This document shows, one piece after another, positions 12,076 to 23,216 of a stretch of 64,000 nt of DNA; positions within the stretch are counted from its first letter, which is position 1; each line of letters opens with the position of its first letter. Origin of the DNA: Melastoma dodecandrum (lineage: Eukaryota; Streptophyta; Magnoliopsida; Myrtales; Melastomataceae); contig JARUPY010000396.1 of the NCBI GenBank assembly GCA_029817715.1, positions 62,001-126,000 of the forward strand, in the 5' to 3' direction. The notes under the pieces are model-generated. The model saw only the letters and a list, made by a program, of their open reading frames with translations, had not been told where the DNA came from and did no database searches. A program made the translations under genes and the position numbers.

Positions 12076-12399
12076 TCTCTAGGTCACTCGAACATCACTA
12101 TCCTTGTTGAGCTATTGTAGACGATACAGATGAGGATGAGCTTCAATAGGCTACTTAAGCTTCTTGACCATCGTCCTCGACACGGCATTGGTACAGCTTC
12201 CGCTATCCACAATCACCAAACAAACTTTCCCTTCGACTGTGCATCTAGTGTGGAAAATGTTTTCCCTTTGATTCTCATCTCTCGCCGGTGTCACGCTTAA
12301 GGCTTTTCGGACGACCAACAACTCTCCTTCGTCCGGCTACTCCTCAATCTTCTCTGCATCCCAAACAGGATCGACGTTCTCATCGAATTCTTCTTCTCC

Positions 12400-13133
12400 A
12401 TCGAACAGTTCTCTAATGACAACGTTTCTTCTTGACGGATACTCAGAATCCATGTGTCCTATTCCTTGGCACTTGAAACATCGTCTAGCAATGTCTCACT
12501 CGTTCGACTTAACTTCTGGTCTGGTAGTCGATGATGGAGTTTTTCTCGATGTCGTCAACGGTGGCTTTGCTTGGGAGCTACTCCCCTTGTTGAAAGGCGG
12601 AGCCTTCACAAATGAGCAGGTATTCGATCTTCTCGCTTGTTACTGCTCAACCTTGTGCGCTAATGCCCGAACATCATTGAAAGTCCAATATTGTTGTAGT
12701 TCGACCGCATCTGCAATATGAGGCTTAAGTCCTCGAAGATACCTAGAAATTGTTTGATCTTGGGTTTTTTGGACATCGCACTGTAGCAAGAATCTCTCGA
12801 ACTCCCTCATGTACACCGATACACTTGAAACTTACTGAAGCGACTGCAACTTGAGGTAAAGATCTCATCTATAATGCTCCGGCAGAAACCTCTTAGTCAT
12901 AGCCCTCTTTATTTTCGACCATTTCGGATTTTATAACGCCCTTCTCTTCGGCGTTGCTGATTGGTGTTCTCCCACCACAGCCTGGCATATTTCTTCATCT
13001 TTAACGTAGCCATCTTAACCTTTTGCTCCTCGGGCACCTTTTCATAGTCGAAGATGCGCTCTACCGTGTGCATCCAGTCAATGAACTCCTCGGGGTCCAA
13101 GTTTCCTTCGAACTTCGGAATCTGAACACTCAT
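12400..13133 (-). pseudogene. gag with defective zinc knuckle
   Basis: The start of a chromovirus gag protein lies at 13,133 (MSVQIPKFEGNLDPEEFIDW), followed by ERIFDYEKVPEEQKVKMATL and the conserved ARLWWEN block of the retrotransposon gag domain. The frame is lost after about 74 codons. Further on (12,439-12,480) is a CCHC knuckle, CFKCQGIGHMDSEY, in which the fourth ligand is tyrosine instead of cysteine (codon 12,439-12,441). Gag forms the virus-like particle and the knuckle binds the RNA. This copy is broken by frameshifts and the lost zinc ligand. Confidence 0.85.
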
Positions 13134-13370
13134 CGTCGTCGCTTTTCTTTCCTAGCTTCGATACACTGGTGAAGATCCTCGTTGAGACTCCTCACGCTAG
13201 GGTTTCTCCTCATCATTGTTGTCTAATCGAATGTGGGAAGTCGATGCATGATGTGTCCGTAGCGACTGTAGTTGCTGCTGAAGATCCACGATCTACTGCT
13301 CAAGCCAAGCAATTTGTGCTTCATCCAGAGACATACCGCGTTGGAATCTTCCGGCCATTGACAACCGTGC

Positions 13371-13382
13371 GCTCTGATACCA
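13371..13382 (-). promoter_or_regulatory. primer-binding site, initiator tRNA-Met type
   Basis: The minus strand reads TGGTATCAGAGC, the standard complement of the 3' end of plant initiator tRNA-Met that primes reverse transcription in many plant LTR elements. It lies three bases inside the LTR edge (TG at 13,386) and upstream of gag, fixing the direction and 5' end of this chromovirus remnant. Confidence 0.85.
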
Positions 13383-13385
13383 AGA

Positions 13386-14150
13386 TGATACGGAGACGAC
13401 AAGGAATAGATGATTCCTATCCCAAAAAACGAAGGGGAACGTCATTAAAGGTGCGGAATTGAGTAACGTGGGGTATGGATGGAAGGATGTGTTTAGGGTG
13501 CGGCTGGAAATGGAATTGAACTGGGATAGATGAAAGTAAGTTGAGAACAACCACCATGGATACAGATTCACCACCGTGATAGAAGAACTCGATAAACTCG
13601 TTTGGTCGTGGATACAGATACACCACCACAAACTAAACGAGGGCGAGGCACAACGCGGAGGATAAAGTTACCACCACCACCGGCTGATAAGCTCAACTCA
13701 ATCTGCACTTGGAATTCACCAAATGAAGAACGAGGTTGAAGGAGAATCCACTCACTTCGGATAGAAAGACACAAGTCCAACAAAGGGGTTTATAATCTAA
13801 TCAAAGTTATTTGAAAGCTTACAAGGCCGCCCATAATATATGGATCACCTAAACAAGAACTTAGATGCAAGATGATGAACCTAGACTAGATATGACGAGA
13901 TTCATGGATGCACCATAAATGGTTCATTGTAAATGCAACAAACTTAAATGCAGGTGCATGATTGAGATGTATGAACAGAGGAAAGGGAAATTGGTTCAGC
14001 TTCTCCGAGACTCTTCGGCTTCGTGACCCTTCAGCTTTGAATCCTTAAGTCGTCGCCTAGAATGAATGTCGCCTGAATGATCGTCGCTTGGGTTTTGTCA
14101 CTTGAAGTTGTCGCTTAATCCTCCGTCACTCAGCCAATCGCTGAGAGCAA
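13386..14150 (-). repeat. 5' LTR of the chromovirus remnant
   Basis: The segment begins TGATACGG on the plus strand directly beyond the primer site. It is non-coding, with blocks such as CGAGGGCGAG and ATGAAGAACGAGG that reappear, diverged, at about 39,100-39,400. The right edge is not clear: I see no convincing target duplication, and Athila sequence begins by about 14,200. Confidence 0.6.
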
Positions 14151-14211
14151 AGTGAGTCCATTTCGGGAGGGCGATGGAAGGGGCATGGGTGAGTTGTCGA
14201 CCGTCTTTGTA

Positions 14212-15150
14212 TCAAATAGAGCAACAACGGAGGCTAAACCCTAACATGAAGGAAGTGGTGCGCAAGGAGATCATCAAGTGGCTCGATGCGGGCATTATCC
14301 ACCCAATCTCGGATAGCTCAGGGTCGGCCCTATCCAGTGCGTACCTAAGAAGGGTGGAATGACGGTCGTGGAAAATAGTAAAAATGAGATGATTCTCACA
14401 AGAACTGTGACCAGATGGAGGGTATACATGGACTACAAAAAGCTGAATGCAGCCACAAGCAAGGATCACTTCCCATTGTCGTTTATCGACCAAATGCTTG
14501 ACAGGTTAGCAGGTAAAAGTTTTTACTATTTTCTTTATGGATATTTAGGATACAATCAGATTGCAATAGCTCGAGAGGACCAAGAGAAAACAACATTTGC
14601 CTACCCGTACGGAACATTCGCATTTAGGCGCATGCCATGTGGCTTATGCAATGCACCGGCTACATTTCAAAGGTGCATAATGGCCATCTTTTCAGACATG
14701 ACTGAGCGTAACATCGAGGTACTTATGGATGACTTCTCAGTATTTGGAATTTCATTTGATAATTGTCTGGAAAATTTGTTTGTTGTTTTACTTCGTTGTG
14801 AGGAGACAAACCTCGTGTTAAATTGAGAGAAATGTCATTTTATGGTCCGAGAAGGAATTGTCTTAGGTCATAGGATCTTCGAGAAAGGAATCGAAGTGGA
14901 CAGAGCCAAGGTTGAAACTATTGAAACGCTGCCTCCACCAACTTCAATCAAGGGAGAGCGAAGCTTCTTAAGACACGCGGGATTCTACAGGCGTTTTCAT
15001 CAAGGATTTCTCGAAGATCACCAAACTAGTGTGCAATCTTCTGGAAAAGATACAGCATTTATCTTCGATAGTAAGTGTATGGAGGCATTCTTAGAACTCA
15101 AGAAGATGTTAGTTTCTGCTCCTATAATTGTTGCCCCAGACTGGTCTTTA
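14212..15150 (+). pseudogene. Athila reverse transcriptase, degenerate
   Basis: Conserved blocks are RVYMDYKKLNAATSKDHFPL (fingers), YGYLGYNQIAIA (motif A region), FRRMPCGLCNAPATFQRC (motif B) and LMDDFSVFG (the YxDD box, 14,722-14,733). In motif A the catalytic aspartate of the usual FLDGY is tyrosine (codon 14,536-14,538). An in-frame TGA at 14,824-14,826 stands where the family has tryptophan. The thumb and connection (VREGIVLGHRIFEKGIEVD) follow in the next frame. The copy cannot encode an active polymerase. Confidence 0.92.
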
Positions 15151-15660
15151 ACATTCGAGTTAATGTACGATGCAAGCGATTTCGCTGTGGGAGCATTTTT
15201 ATGACAAAAACGAGACAAAGCCTTTCAATCCATTTATTACACTAGTAAAACGTTGGACAGAGCACGGATAAACTACAAAACCACTGAGAAGGAGATGTTC
15301 TCAATAGTCTATGCTTTCGAGAAGTTTCGCTCAAATTTGATTGGTTTCAAAGTGTTAGTGCATACTGATCATGCAGCTATCAGGTACTTGATGCATAAGG
15401 TGGATGCAAAGACAAGGTTAATCAGATGGATTTTGTTCTTACAGGAATTTGACCTTGAGATTGTAGACAGGAGAGAAGAAAACCAAGCTGCCGATCATCT
15501 ATCACGCTTGGAAGGAAATGAGCGACTTGCGGCCACAACGAACATCAATGATACTTTTCCGGATGAGCAACTTTTTGTGAATGAAACAATAGTGCCTTGG
15601 TACGCTGATTTTGTCAACTATATTATGACTAACGTAATTCCTCCGGAGCTGGCATCTCAG
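15150..15660 (+). pseudogene. Athila RNase H, degenerate
   Basis: After LTFELMYDASDFAVGAFL (first catalytic Asp of RNase H) an in-frame TGA interrupts the frame at about 15,204. The domain resumes with YKTTEKEMFSIVYAFEKFRS (catalytic Glu region), VLVHTDHAAIRYLM (catalytic Asp) and QAADHLSRLE (terminal Asp). Only the stop and minor changes disable it. It follows RT directly, as in every Ty3-gypsy pol. Confidence 0.88.
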
Positions 15661-15689
15661 TAAAAGAAAAAATTTTTACATGCCGTTCG

Positions 15690-16854
15690 CTTCAATTTGT
15701 GGGATGAATCATTGTTATTCAAGAGATGTGCTGATCAAATGATCCGCAGGTGCGTATTAAAAGAGGAGATGGCATCAATTCTTTAGCAGTGTCATGCGTT
15801 TCCCTTATGGTGGTCACTTTGGAGGCCACAAAACTGTACTAAAAATTCTACAATCAGGTTTTTTCTGGCCCACACTATTTAAGGATGCTCATGACTTTGT
15901 CACCCACTTTGATCGATGCTAGAGGATAGGTAATGTTTCGCGCCTCAAAGAAATACCGTTGCAAAATATTTTGGATTGAAATATTCGACGTTTGGGGAAT
16001 CGACCTAATGGGTCTGTTTATTGAATCATTTAGGAACTGTTACATACTTGTAGCTGTTGACTACGTTTCTAAATGGGTGGAAGCTACCGCTCTGCCAACT
16101 AATGATGCTCATGTAGTGGTCAGATCCCACTTCACCAAGGGCAATCATAAGTGATGGAGGATCCCACTTCTGCAACTTAAAGTTCAAGGCTTTGACGAAA
16201 AAGTATGGTGTGATGCATAGAATCACTCGGCATATCATCCACAAATAAGTGGGCAGGTAGAAGTGTCAAACCGTGAAATTAAACGTATCATGGAGAAAAC
16301 CATGAGTCCAAACAGAAAGGATTGGGCAAGCAAGCTTAACGTGACACTATAGGCATATCGGACAACCTATAAAACTTCTATAGACACTTCACCGTACAAG
16401 TTGGTTTATGGAAAGGTGTGTCATCTACCTGTGAAAATTGAGCATACGGCTTGTTGGGCAATCCAAAAGCTGAATTTTGACCTAAGGGCTGCGAGTGAGC
16501 AGCAAATAATGCAACTCAACGAGATGGAAGAATTTTGGAATGAGGCCTATGAGAATGCACGAATTTATAAGGAAAAGACCAAACGTTGGCACAACCAACG
16601 AATCAAGGAACGACATTTTTGAACCAGGTCAACTTATTTTGCTGTTTAATTCACGACTTAAATTGTTTCCAAGTAAGTTGAAGTCAAGTTCGTTAGGACC
16701 ATTCAAGGTGTCAAAAGTATTTCCGTGTAGAGCATTGGAGTTGGAGAACCCGAAAGACCACATAAGGTTTACGGTTAACACTAGTCGGGTCAAACATTAT
16801 CATGGAGGAGGTGTCAAACATGACATATCAACACTGACATTGAGTGAAGCATAA
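15690..16854 (+). pseudogene. Athila integrase, degenerate
   Basis: The zinc-binding N-terminal region (GGHFGGHKT near 15,815 and a damaged CDRC-like end near 15,915) is broken by stops and shifts. The catalytic core shows WGIDLMG (first Asp, near 15,995), [14 protein letters not shown], then the second Asp and the glutamate region ([16 protein letters not shown] near 16,240) in other frames. The C-terminal part ([19 protein letters not shown], then SLGPFKVSKVFP) is intact for some 100 codons. At least three frame changes are needed, so it is a pseudogene. Confidence 0.88.
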
Positions 16855-17049
16855 CAATCGAGGAACGTTAAGCTAAGGACGTTAACCCAAACACTTGTTG
16901 GGAAGCAACCCATCCGCACTAAGATCGGCCACTAAGCAGGCGAGTTTCCCATTTTTCTTTTCTTTTCTTTTCTTTTCTATTGAATAGATATCGAGACGAT
17001 GTTAGATAGGTTTGGGGGTGTGCATCGTCTATTTGTTGTTGCTGCCATG

Positions 17050-17542
17050 CTTTAGTTGTCGTGGGTGTTAGCGTCGACGGATGGCGTAGAAGCAGCGTTG
17101 ACGGTGAAGGCTGAAGCAGCGTCAATGAAGGCTGGAGCAGCATCGACGGTGAATGGTGAAGCAGCGTCGATGAAGGCTGGAGCAGCGTCGATGATGAGGG
17201 CTGAAGCAGCGTTCCCGACAACAAAGGATGAAGCGGCGATTGCAAATGGATGAGATGAAACGGTTGCTTCCAATTGCAGCACGTTTTGTTTTAGGATTGT
17301 ATAAATAGTTACTTTTGGCTTGTAAGAAGACACAAGAGACAATCATTCTATGACCCTGAAGGGCTGCTTGATTGTCAACTTGACTGTACGTAATCGTCTT
17401 AAGTGTTGTTGCAAGATGGCTGTAAGTGACATTCATTTGAATTAGTGGATACTTGATTACTTTTTGTTCTTTGTCTCATTTTACTGGTGACCACATTCAA
17501 CACTTAGTCCCGATATATCGCGACGTGTTTCATCCACAAACA
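17050..17542 (+). repeat. 5' LTR copy with minisatellite
   Basis: It contains a degenerate 27-bp repeat (about 17,080-17,215; GCAGCGTCGA-type units), then CAGCACGTTTTGTTTTAGG, a TATA-like TATAAATAG near 17,299, and CTGCTTGATTGTCAACTTGA. It ends ACAAACA at 17,542. The same order is found at 18,400-18,985. The start is placed where the homology becomes visible. Confidence 0.65.
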
Positions 17543-17548
17543 CGTTTT

Positions 17549-17568
17549 TGGCGACCACACTGGGAGTC
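17549..17568 (+). promoter_or_regulatory. putative primer-binding site
   Basis: TGGCGACCACACTGGGAGTC lies seven bases after the LTR end. It resembles the TGGCGAC-type primer sites of Tat/Ogre elements and of the large element here (35,339-35,356, minus strand). The tRNA was not identified by alignment. Confidence 0.55.
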
Positions 17569-18399
17569 AAAAACGAGTTTCGTATGAATATGAGAAATGT
17601 CAACACGTTTTTTGTGTGGTGAATGAGACGATGATCCCTTCTACGACACAAGGTTTGTTCGAATGAGGCTTCAAAAATTGTCATCCGAGAGTCGGATGCG
17701 CGAATATCTATAAGAAATGCCCTTCGTAGCATAACGGAGTGATTAGAAAATATGTGTCGGGAAATGGAAGCTTTTCGTCTGTTGATTGTCAATCCGGCTC
17801 ATGTTCTTACGAAAAACGAACAGATAACCATTGAGGGTGATCCAATGGAACGTCCTCGGTCCGAAGGGGTGTTGATGTAAAGGGAATTTCCCTCGCCTCA
17901 AAAAGGCGTCGATGTAGAGGGGGATGCCCTCGCCCCTACAAGGGTCCGCTCTTTGGGGTTGAATGTTACCCAACTCGATTACCACTTGATGGCTACTTGA
18001 GACATCGACCGAAGCACCATCGACGAGCTTCCACATCGCCAAGTCAAAGGGGCCAAGAGAGGTGCCCTCGCCCCTCGGGAGAGGCAATCCTCAAACATCG
18101 AAGGTCACCCCACGATTGACATTGATCTCCACTTGATGGTTAATTGTAATATCGACCCGAGTAACGTCGACCAGCCACTTCACCACGTAGAAGGAGCGAC
18201 GATGACTACCCTCGCCCTAAGGGTGGGGTCGCTCTCTAATGCCGAGGCTCTCTCCTTGAAAGGTAGTGGTTATGGACCGCCAAACATTGCTTATCTTTGG
18301 TTTGGAAGGGCGAAAAATGTTTACAAGGTAAAACGACATTTTGGGCAAAGTTGAGCCTAGAGAGAAACGCCATCGATGATGAAGAACTCCATGGTTCGT

Positions 18400-18985
18400 C
18401 AATAGACATCCTGGACAGCATCGACAGCTGGCGTAGAAGCAGCTCCATCGACGACTTGCGTAGAAGCAGCTCCATCGACGACTTGCGTAGAAGCAGCTCC
18501 ATCGACGACTTGCGTAGAAGCAGCTCCATCGACGACTTGCGTAGAAGCAGCTCTATTGACGGCTGGCGTAGAAGTAGCTCCATCGACGGATGGCGTAGAA
18601 GTAGCATCGACGGTGAAGGCTGAAGTAGCGTCGATGAAGGCTGGAGCAGCGTCAACATGAGGGCGCGCTCACGATAACAAAGGATGAAGCGGCGATTGTA
18701 AATGGATGAGATGAAACGGTTGATTCTAATTGCAGCACGTTTTGTTTTAGGATTTCTATAAATAGTTACTTATGGCTTGTAATAAGACATAATAGACAAT
18801 CATTCTATGATACCAAATGGCTGCTTGATTGTCAACTTGACTGTACGCAATCCTCAAAGTGTTGTTACAAGATGGCTGTAAGTTTCATTACTTTGAATTA
18901 ATGGATTCTTGATTACTTTTGTTCTTTGTTTGATTTTACTGGCGACCACATTCAGCACTTAGTCCTCGATATATAGCGATAAAAG
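18400..18985 (+). repeat. 3' LTR copy with 27-bp minisatellite
   Basis: Seven tandem units of the form GACTTGCGTAGAAGCAGCTC-CATCGAC (27 bp) occupy about 18,427-18,617; the middle ones are identical and the outer ones diverged. Beyond them the sequence follows the 5' copy (CAGCACGTTTTGTTTTAGG, CTATAAATAG, CTGCTTGATTGTCAACTTGA), then diverges near 18,985 before reaching an ACAAACA-like end. The open frames through the repeat are low-complexity artefacts. Confidence 0.7.
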
Positions 18986-18989
18986 GGAT

Positions 18990-20019
18990 TTCCTACATTG
19001 TCTCCTCCTAGGATCGACACTTTACTTACTCTATATTACTTGACGCAACCCGTGCACTTGCGGATTGAGCGAACAGTGCCAAACTCCAAACCTACTTGGC
19101 ATGTGCTTTTACCTTTATACCCCCGTACCCATTTCTACAAAAGTACGAATTTGTAATTTCATACATTACTAAATTTTCATTATTTTTATATTTCGTACAT
19201 TTTACTAAGCTCATTAACGAGAGATTTAGTAAAAGGTCGTACAAATGTGCGAAGCATGTACAAAGTCCATCGGCCCATTACGAAGCATAACCAATATTTC
19301 GTACATTGCTAAATTTCCACTATTCATATTTATTACATTTTACTAAGCCTAATAAAGAAGTTTAGTAAAATCTCGTACAAATATACGAAGAAAGTGTGAA
19401 GCTCACCGGCCCGTTAGAAAGCGGGAGCCAACATGTAAGAAAAATTTGACATTGCTTTGTAAAATTATACGAAAGAGTTTGAATTTTTTAGTACATTAAC
19501 TGGTTCACTAGACTTTAGCCTCTTCCGTAAATCAAGTCACAACTAGGCTTTTTTCCGTGAGTCTTGTCAATGACCTTTTTTACGTCGATAAATGACGCCG
19601 TGAATGGCATGGATAGCCTAAATCTTATCGTGCGGTGATGAAAACATGCTTTTTGTGTAAAATTAGGAATTCAAAACTCGTACTTTCTTATGGGCCTTGG
19701 CGAGAGCTCATTTCGTTTTTGAAGAAAAAAAATAAAAATCTGAGTTTTTATCGAATTGAAAATCTTCATGTTTTATAAAAACACGGACGATTCAATTGTC
19801 GAAATGCTATAGGTACGAATTTCATGAATAACATCGAGAAATATAATTGTTTATGCAGACGTTTCACAGACATAAATTTACGAATGGATAGCATGCCGAT
19901 ACAATTTGGTCTGGGGAAGAGCCCAAAGGCCCACATCGTGCGCATGGGCCTAATCTTTTATTAGGTAAGTATGGGCCTAATGTTTAAATAACATCGCTGG
20001 TTTAGTTTTTGCTTCCAAG
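18990..20019. other. AT-rich intergenic DNA with paired hairpin repeats
   Basis: No coding signal. At about 19,190-19,250 and again 19,318-19,390 there are related blocks in which ATTTTACTAAG is followed by TTTAGTAAAA and GTACAAAT, so each can fold back on itself. The two blocks are a diverged tandem duplication of about 120 bp. The TTACTAA/TTAGTAA words recall the foldback element at 61.2-61.6 kb. The rest is the upstream region of the splicing-factor gene. Confidence 0.5.
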
Positions 20020-20426
20020 TCACACTCTACCTGCTCTTCTTATCTTCTTTTGTTTCGTTTCTTTTTCCCCCCTTGCTTTGGTTTGTTTTGGGTTTCTAGG
20101 GTTCCGTCCTCGCCTCGCCCCGAGCGCCTCTTTCGTCTCCCCTCTCCGTTGCCGTGTGGTTTGGGTACTCCCTTTGTCTTGATCTTCGTTCAAATTCCTA
20201 TAATTTGAGCATAATTTCTCCATCTCGGCTTTTATGTTTCGACTCTGAATTGTCTTTCCGTTCCTCCAAAATGCCCTCCAACCCCAATCGCGGTGTATTC
20301 GTGTGCTTTCCCTTATTGGTTTTCAAGAGTGGAATTAAGATGATTTATCGATCGTGCTTTTTGTCAATCAAGTTTTTGTGCGGTTAAACACCTCGATGTC
20401 TCTGTGTACCTCAGCTGATCTCCCTG
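20020..20426 (+). promoter_or_regulatory. leader region of the PRP38-like gene
   Basis: This is a pyrimidine-rich leader (CTTCTTTTGTTTCGTTTCTT near 20,035, then CT-rich sequence to about 20,150) typical of plant 5' untranslated exons. A possible leader intron ends at the CCTCAG before CTGATCTCCC (about 20,412). The transcription start is not determined. The open frames here are short and not conserved in character. Confidence 0.45.
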
Positions 20427-23216
20427 ATGGAGATACAAACCTGCGGGAGGTCCATCGATTCCTTGCTGGAGAAGGTCCTCTGTATGAACATCCTCTCCTC
20501 GGATTACTTCAAGGAGCTGTACCGTCTCAAAACTTACCACGAGGTGATTGATGAGATCTACAACCAGGTCGACCATGTGGAACCCTGGATGACCGGCAAC
20601 TGCCGTGGGCCATCCACTGCATTTTGTCTCCTTTACAAGTTCTTTACCATGAAGCTAACCGTCAAGCAGATGCACGGTCTCTTGAAGCACCCGGATTCTC
20701 CGTATATTCGAGCGGTACTTGGTTTAACAGATTTCTTCAGATGACATCCTCGTCACATTTCATCTTTTGCTGATGATTTCTGTTACTAGCACAACAAGAT
20801 TTTTGTTTATTGATTGTTTCAAAGCTATTATGTTCTTCCTACTACCTACCACATGGAAAATGGAAATTTTGCTTATTTTCAGTTTTTGTGTCGTCCAAAT
20901 CCGTAAGCAATGTCCCTATATATCTTGTCTCAAGGTAGATTTGCATTTATCGATTAAGCAATTATATGTCCCCACTGAAAATGGTTTTAGATGGCTGATT
21001 CAGCCCCAGCGTGAAAATCATGTGAACGCTACTCCTTGAGGCTTACACCTTTCACTAGTTGGAGTCCTCGGTAGCAACGTTGGCCTTCATATTTGTCTTT
21101 AAATAAATGGTTGCTTGTCGTGGATACCACAGTTTTCTAATTGCTTATGTCCTTAAATCTAATTATATCTGCTGACAGTGTGATATCATGGTTTCCCTTG
21201 TAGATTGGATTTCTCTACTTAAGATATGCTGCTGACCCCAAAACTCTGTGGTCTTGGTATGAGCCTTATATAAAGGACGATGAGGTATTCTGAAATTCTG
21301 TTGGAAATTGTACATTGTTCATGGTTTAGTTTTAATTTATCCTAACCGAAGACTTGAGAGACTGAATTATTGAATTGGGTTCATTAGAAATTTCAGTTAT
21401 GCGACTTTTGGGCTTTTCTTGGAGACCGTTCATCCGAGATTGGCTGGGAGAAAAAAGTGTTTAGGTTAGCAAACTGTATTTGGTCGCAGGGCTTAGCCGC
21501 CTAAGCAATGTGAATGAAGAATCACTTTTCAGAGATTTGAACATGGCAATAACAAAGAAAATTTCTATTTGTTTTCTGTGTTTACTTATTGGTCCTTGTA
21601 AGAAAGGTGGATTGATTGTCTTTTCTTATTTGTGTTACAATGTGAGTAAGACATGAATTTTAGAATGGGGAAAGAAGGGTAATCTATTATTAAGTGATTT
21701 TAGTTATAGTAGTGAAGAATATGCACCTTTTCAATACTCATATGAGTGTGGCAAGTGTCTTTGTTGGGTTGTGACATGATTTTCTTGTAATGAATTGATT
21801 TGGAACCCAGACAGTTTGTATTTAAGATATCATGCCAATTTACAGGAATTTTCTCCTGGATCTAATGGGCGGCTGACCACCATGGGTGTTTATATACGTG
21901 ATCTCCTTCTTGGGCAGGTAAGCCTTTGTAAATACCAACTAAAGTCTGGTTATTTGGTATATTTATTAATGTAAAATGGGTGATGTGGGCTGCACTGTGC
22001 TCTTTGTGTTTCTTGTTCTAATATTTTTCATTTGAAAAATCTCCATCTCGGAATGCTGTATTCATGGATGCAAGGCGGTCCAAGTTTCTACAGGCCAAAA
22101 TAATCGGCGAGAAATTTCTTGAGACTTCCGCAAAGAATCTTTCTTAAAGGTTCATCGGCTATACTTACAATTATAGATGCTTGATGATGATGGCAGCAAC
22201 TTTTATGAATCTTGCTAGTCAATCACACTGGGATGTTTGAAATGATCCGCCTAGTTTCATTTTGATATTAAATTTACTGGAGTACTTTATGTAGTTTGAA
22301 ACCGGTGTGTTTTTTTTTCTCGTTTACGATTCTGCTTTTTTACTGAACTGCTGCTCTCTTTCATGTCATATGGCAGTACTACTTTGATACTCTATTCCCT
22401 CGTATTCCGGTCCCAGTGGTGCGGCAGATTGTTGCAAATCTCGAGAAGTTGAAACTGCCTAGCAAGCATAGCGGGGTTACTGGTGACACTAGTCGCCACG
22501 GATCTGAGGAGATCGCCCGCCGCCCGCCATCTGTGAAAGCTTCGCTTTCTGTATCTTTTGGTCAGCGAGCTCCTCATCGTGCATCCACTAGGGATTCATC
22601 TCCCGTACGCCGGACCCTTGCACCCCCTTCCTCTGACAAAAGTGGCAATGATGATGTGCGAAGATCTCCCAGCCGCCAAGGTAAGATCCGTAATGATCAA
22701 GACAGTAGGGTAAAGGATAGTCCCAGCCGGGAGAGTTACCGGGATAGGGAAAGGGACCGAGAGAGAGAAAGGGATCGGGATAGAGTGCGAGGATGGGAGA
22801 GAGAAAGGGACCGGGATAGAGAGAGAGACCGGGACAAAGGGAGGAACCCGGATAGTGACAGAGATATTTACAAAGATAGGCATCATGAGACTGGCAGGGG
22901 CAGGGAGCATGATCGTGGGTTAAAGTACATGGACAGGGAAACTAGAAGCGATTATGATAGCCGCAGCCGCAGCCGCAGCCGCAGTCGAAGCAGGAGTCGA
23001 AGCGTGCGAGATAACATTGTACCTTTTGGTCGTAACCACCATAGTCCACCTACGGATACTAGTAAGGACAAGTCATCAATGTCAAGCAATTTGGCAAGGC
23101 TTAAAGATCTCTATGGTGATGTGGGTGGCAAGAAAGATGATGGGGAAAGGATGCAGAAGAGGGATAGTGGTAGCGAGGAAGTTATTAGACTTGGTGGGGG
23201 GTCTTCATGGAAATAG
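20427..23216 (+). CDS. PRP38-domain pre-mRNA splicing factor (SRL1-like)
   Basis: Four coding exons join in frame: 20,427-20,714, 21,204-21,284, 21,846-21,917 and 22,377-23,216 (all introns GT-AG, phase 0), giving 426 aa. Residues 1 to about 175 form a PRP38 domain: KVLCMNILSSDYFKELYRLK, NQVDHVEPWMTGNCRGPSTA, CLLYKFFTMKLTVKQMHGLL, IGFLYLRYAADPKTLW and the YYFDTLFPRIPVP segment. The rest is hydrophilic: RD/RE-rich repeats (about 265-308), SR dipeptides (about 342-357) and the conserved NLARLKDLYGD and EEVIRLGGGSSWK ends. The family acts in the nucleus; PRP38 joins the tri-snRNP and is needed for spliceosome activation, and the plant protein resembles Arabidopsis SRL1 (AT5G37370, from memory). 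The ATG matches the family start. The frame is intact and stands out from the surrounding dead elements, so it is probably functional. Confidence 0.95.

Larger units (their letters stand above)
11623..14150 (-). mobile_element. Ty3-gypsy chromovirus remnant, 3' truncated
   Basis: Reading leftward on the minus strand the order is LTR, primer-binding site, gag, zinc knuckle, protease, start of reverse transcriptase. This is the 5' half of an autonomous chromovirus-like element. It ends inside reverse transcriptase where the satellite begins, so RT core, RNase H, integrase and 3' LTR are missing. Stops and frameshifts show it is dead. The right limit is approximate. Confidence 0.85.
14200..16920 (+). 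mobile_element. Athila-type Ty3-gypsy pol remnant
   Basis: On the plus strand, in order, are reverse transcriptase, RNase H and integrase with the Athila-specific stretches RRLNPNMKEVVRKEI and MTVV, and the integrase tail GGGVKHD. The non-coding sequence just after pol (TTGTTGGGAAGCAACCCA near 16,895) is also typical of Athila. Gag, protease and LTRs are not recognisable. Pol is broken by stops at 14,826, about 15,204 and 15,663 and by frameshifts in integrase. Confidence 0.9.
17045..18990 (+). mobile_element. small non-autonomous LTR element, Tat-like priming
   Basis: Two homologous segments of about 0.5 kb (17,050-17,542 and 18,400-18,985) flank about 0.85 kb with no recognisable protein. 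Between them, just after the first copy, is GTTTTTGGCGACCACACTGG. This matches the primer region of the large Tat element in this window (GTTTTTGGCGACCACA next to its LTR). The element has no gag or pol and must have moved with help from another element. Outer borders and a target duplication are not clear. Confidence 0.65.

Noticed and set aside
16955..16985. TTTTCTTTTC run as a polypurine tract on the minus strand
   Set aside because: The adjoining Athila remnant is on the plus strand and no LTR edge adjoins the run; it looks like a simple repeat.
18420..18620. 27-bp direct repeats resembling a CRISPR array
   Set aside because: Units are directly adjacent with no spacers, lie in an LTR, and the genome is a plant.
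22596..22910. 104-codon minus-strand frame under the RS/RD region of the PRP38-like gene
   Set aside because: It is the complement of the RD/RE repeats; the plus-strand exon is well supported.
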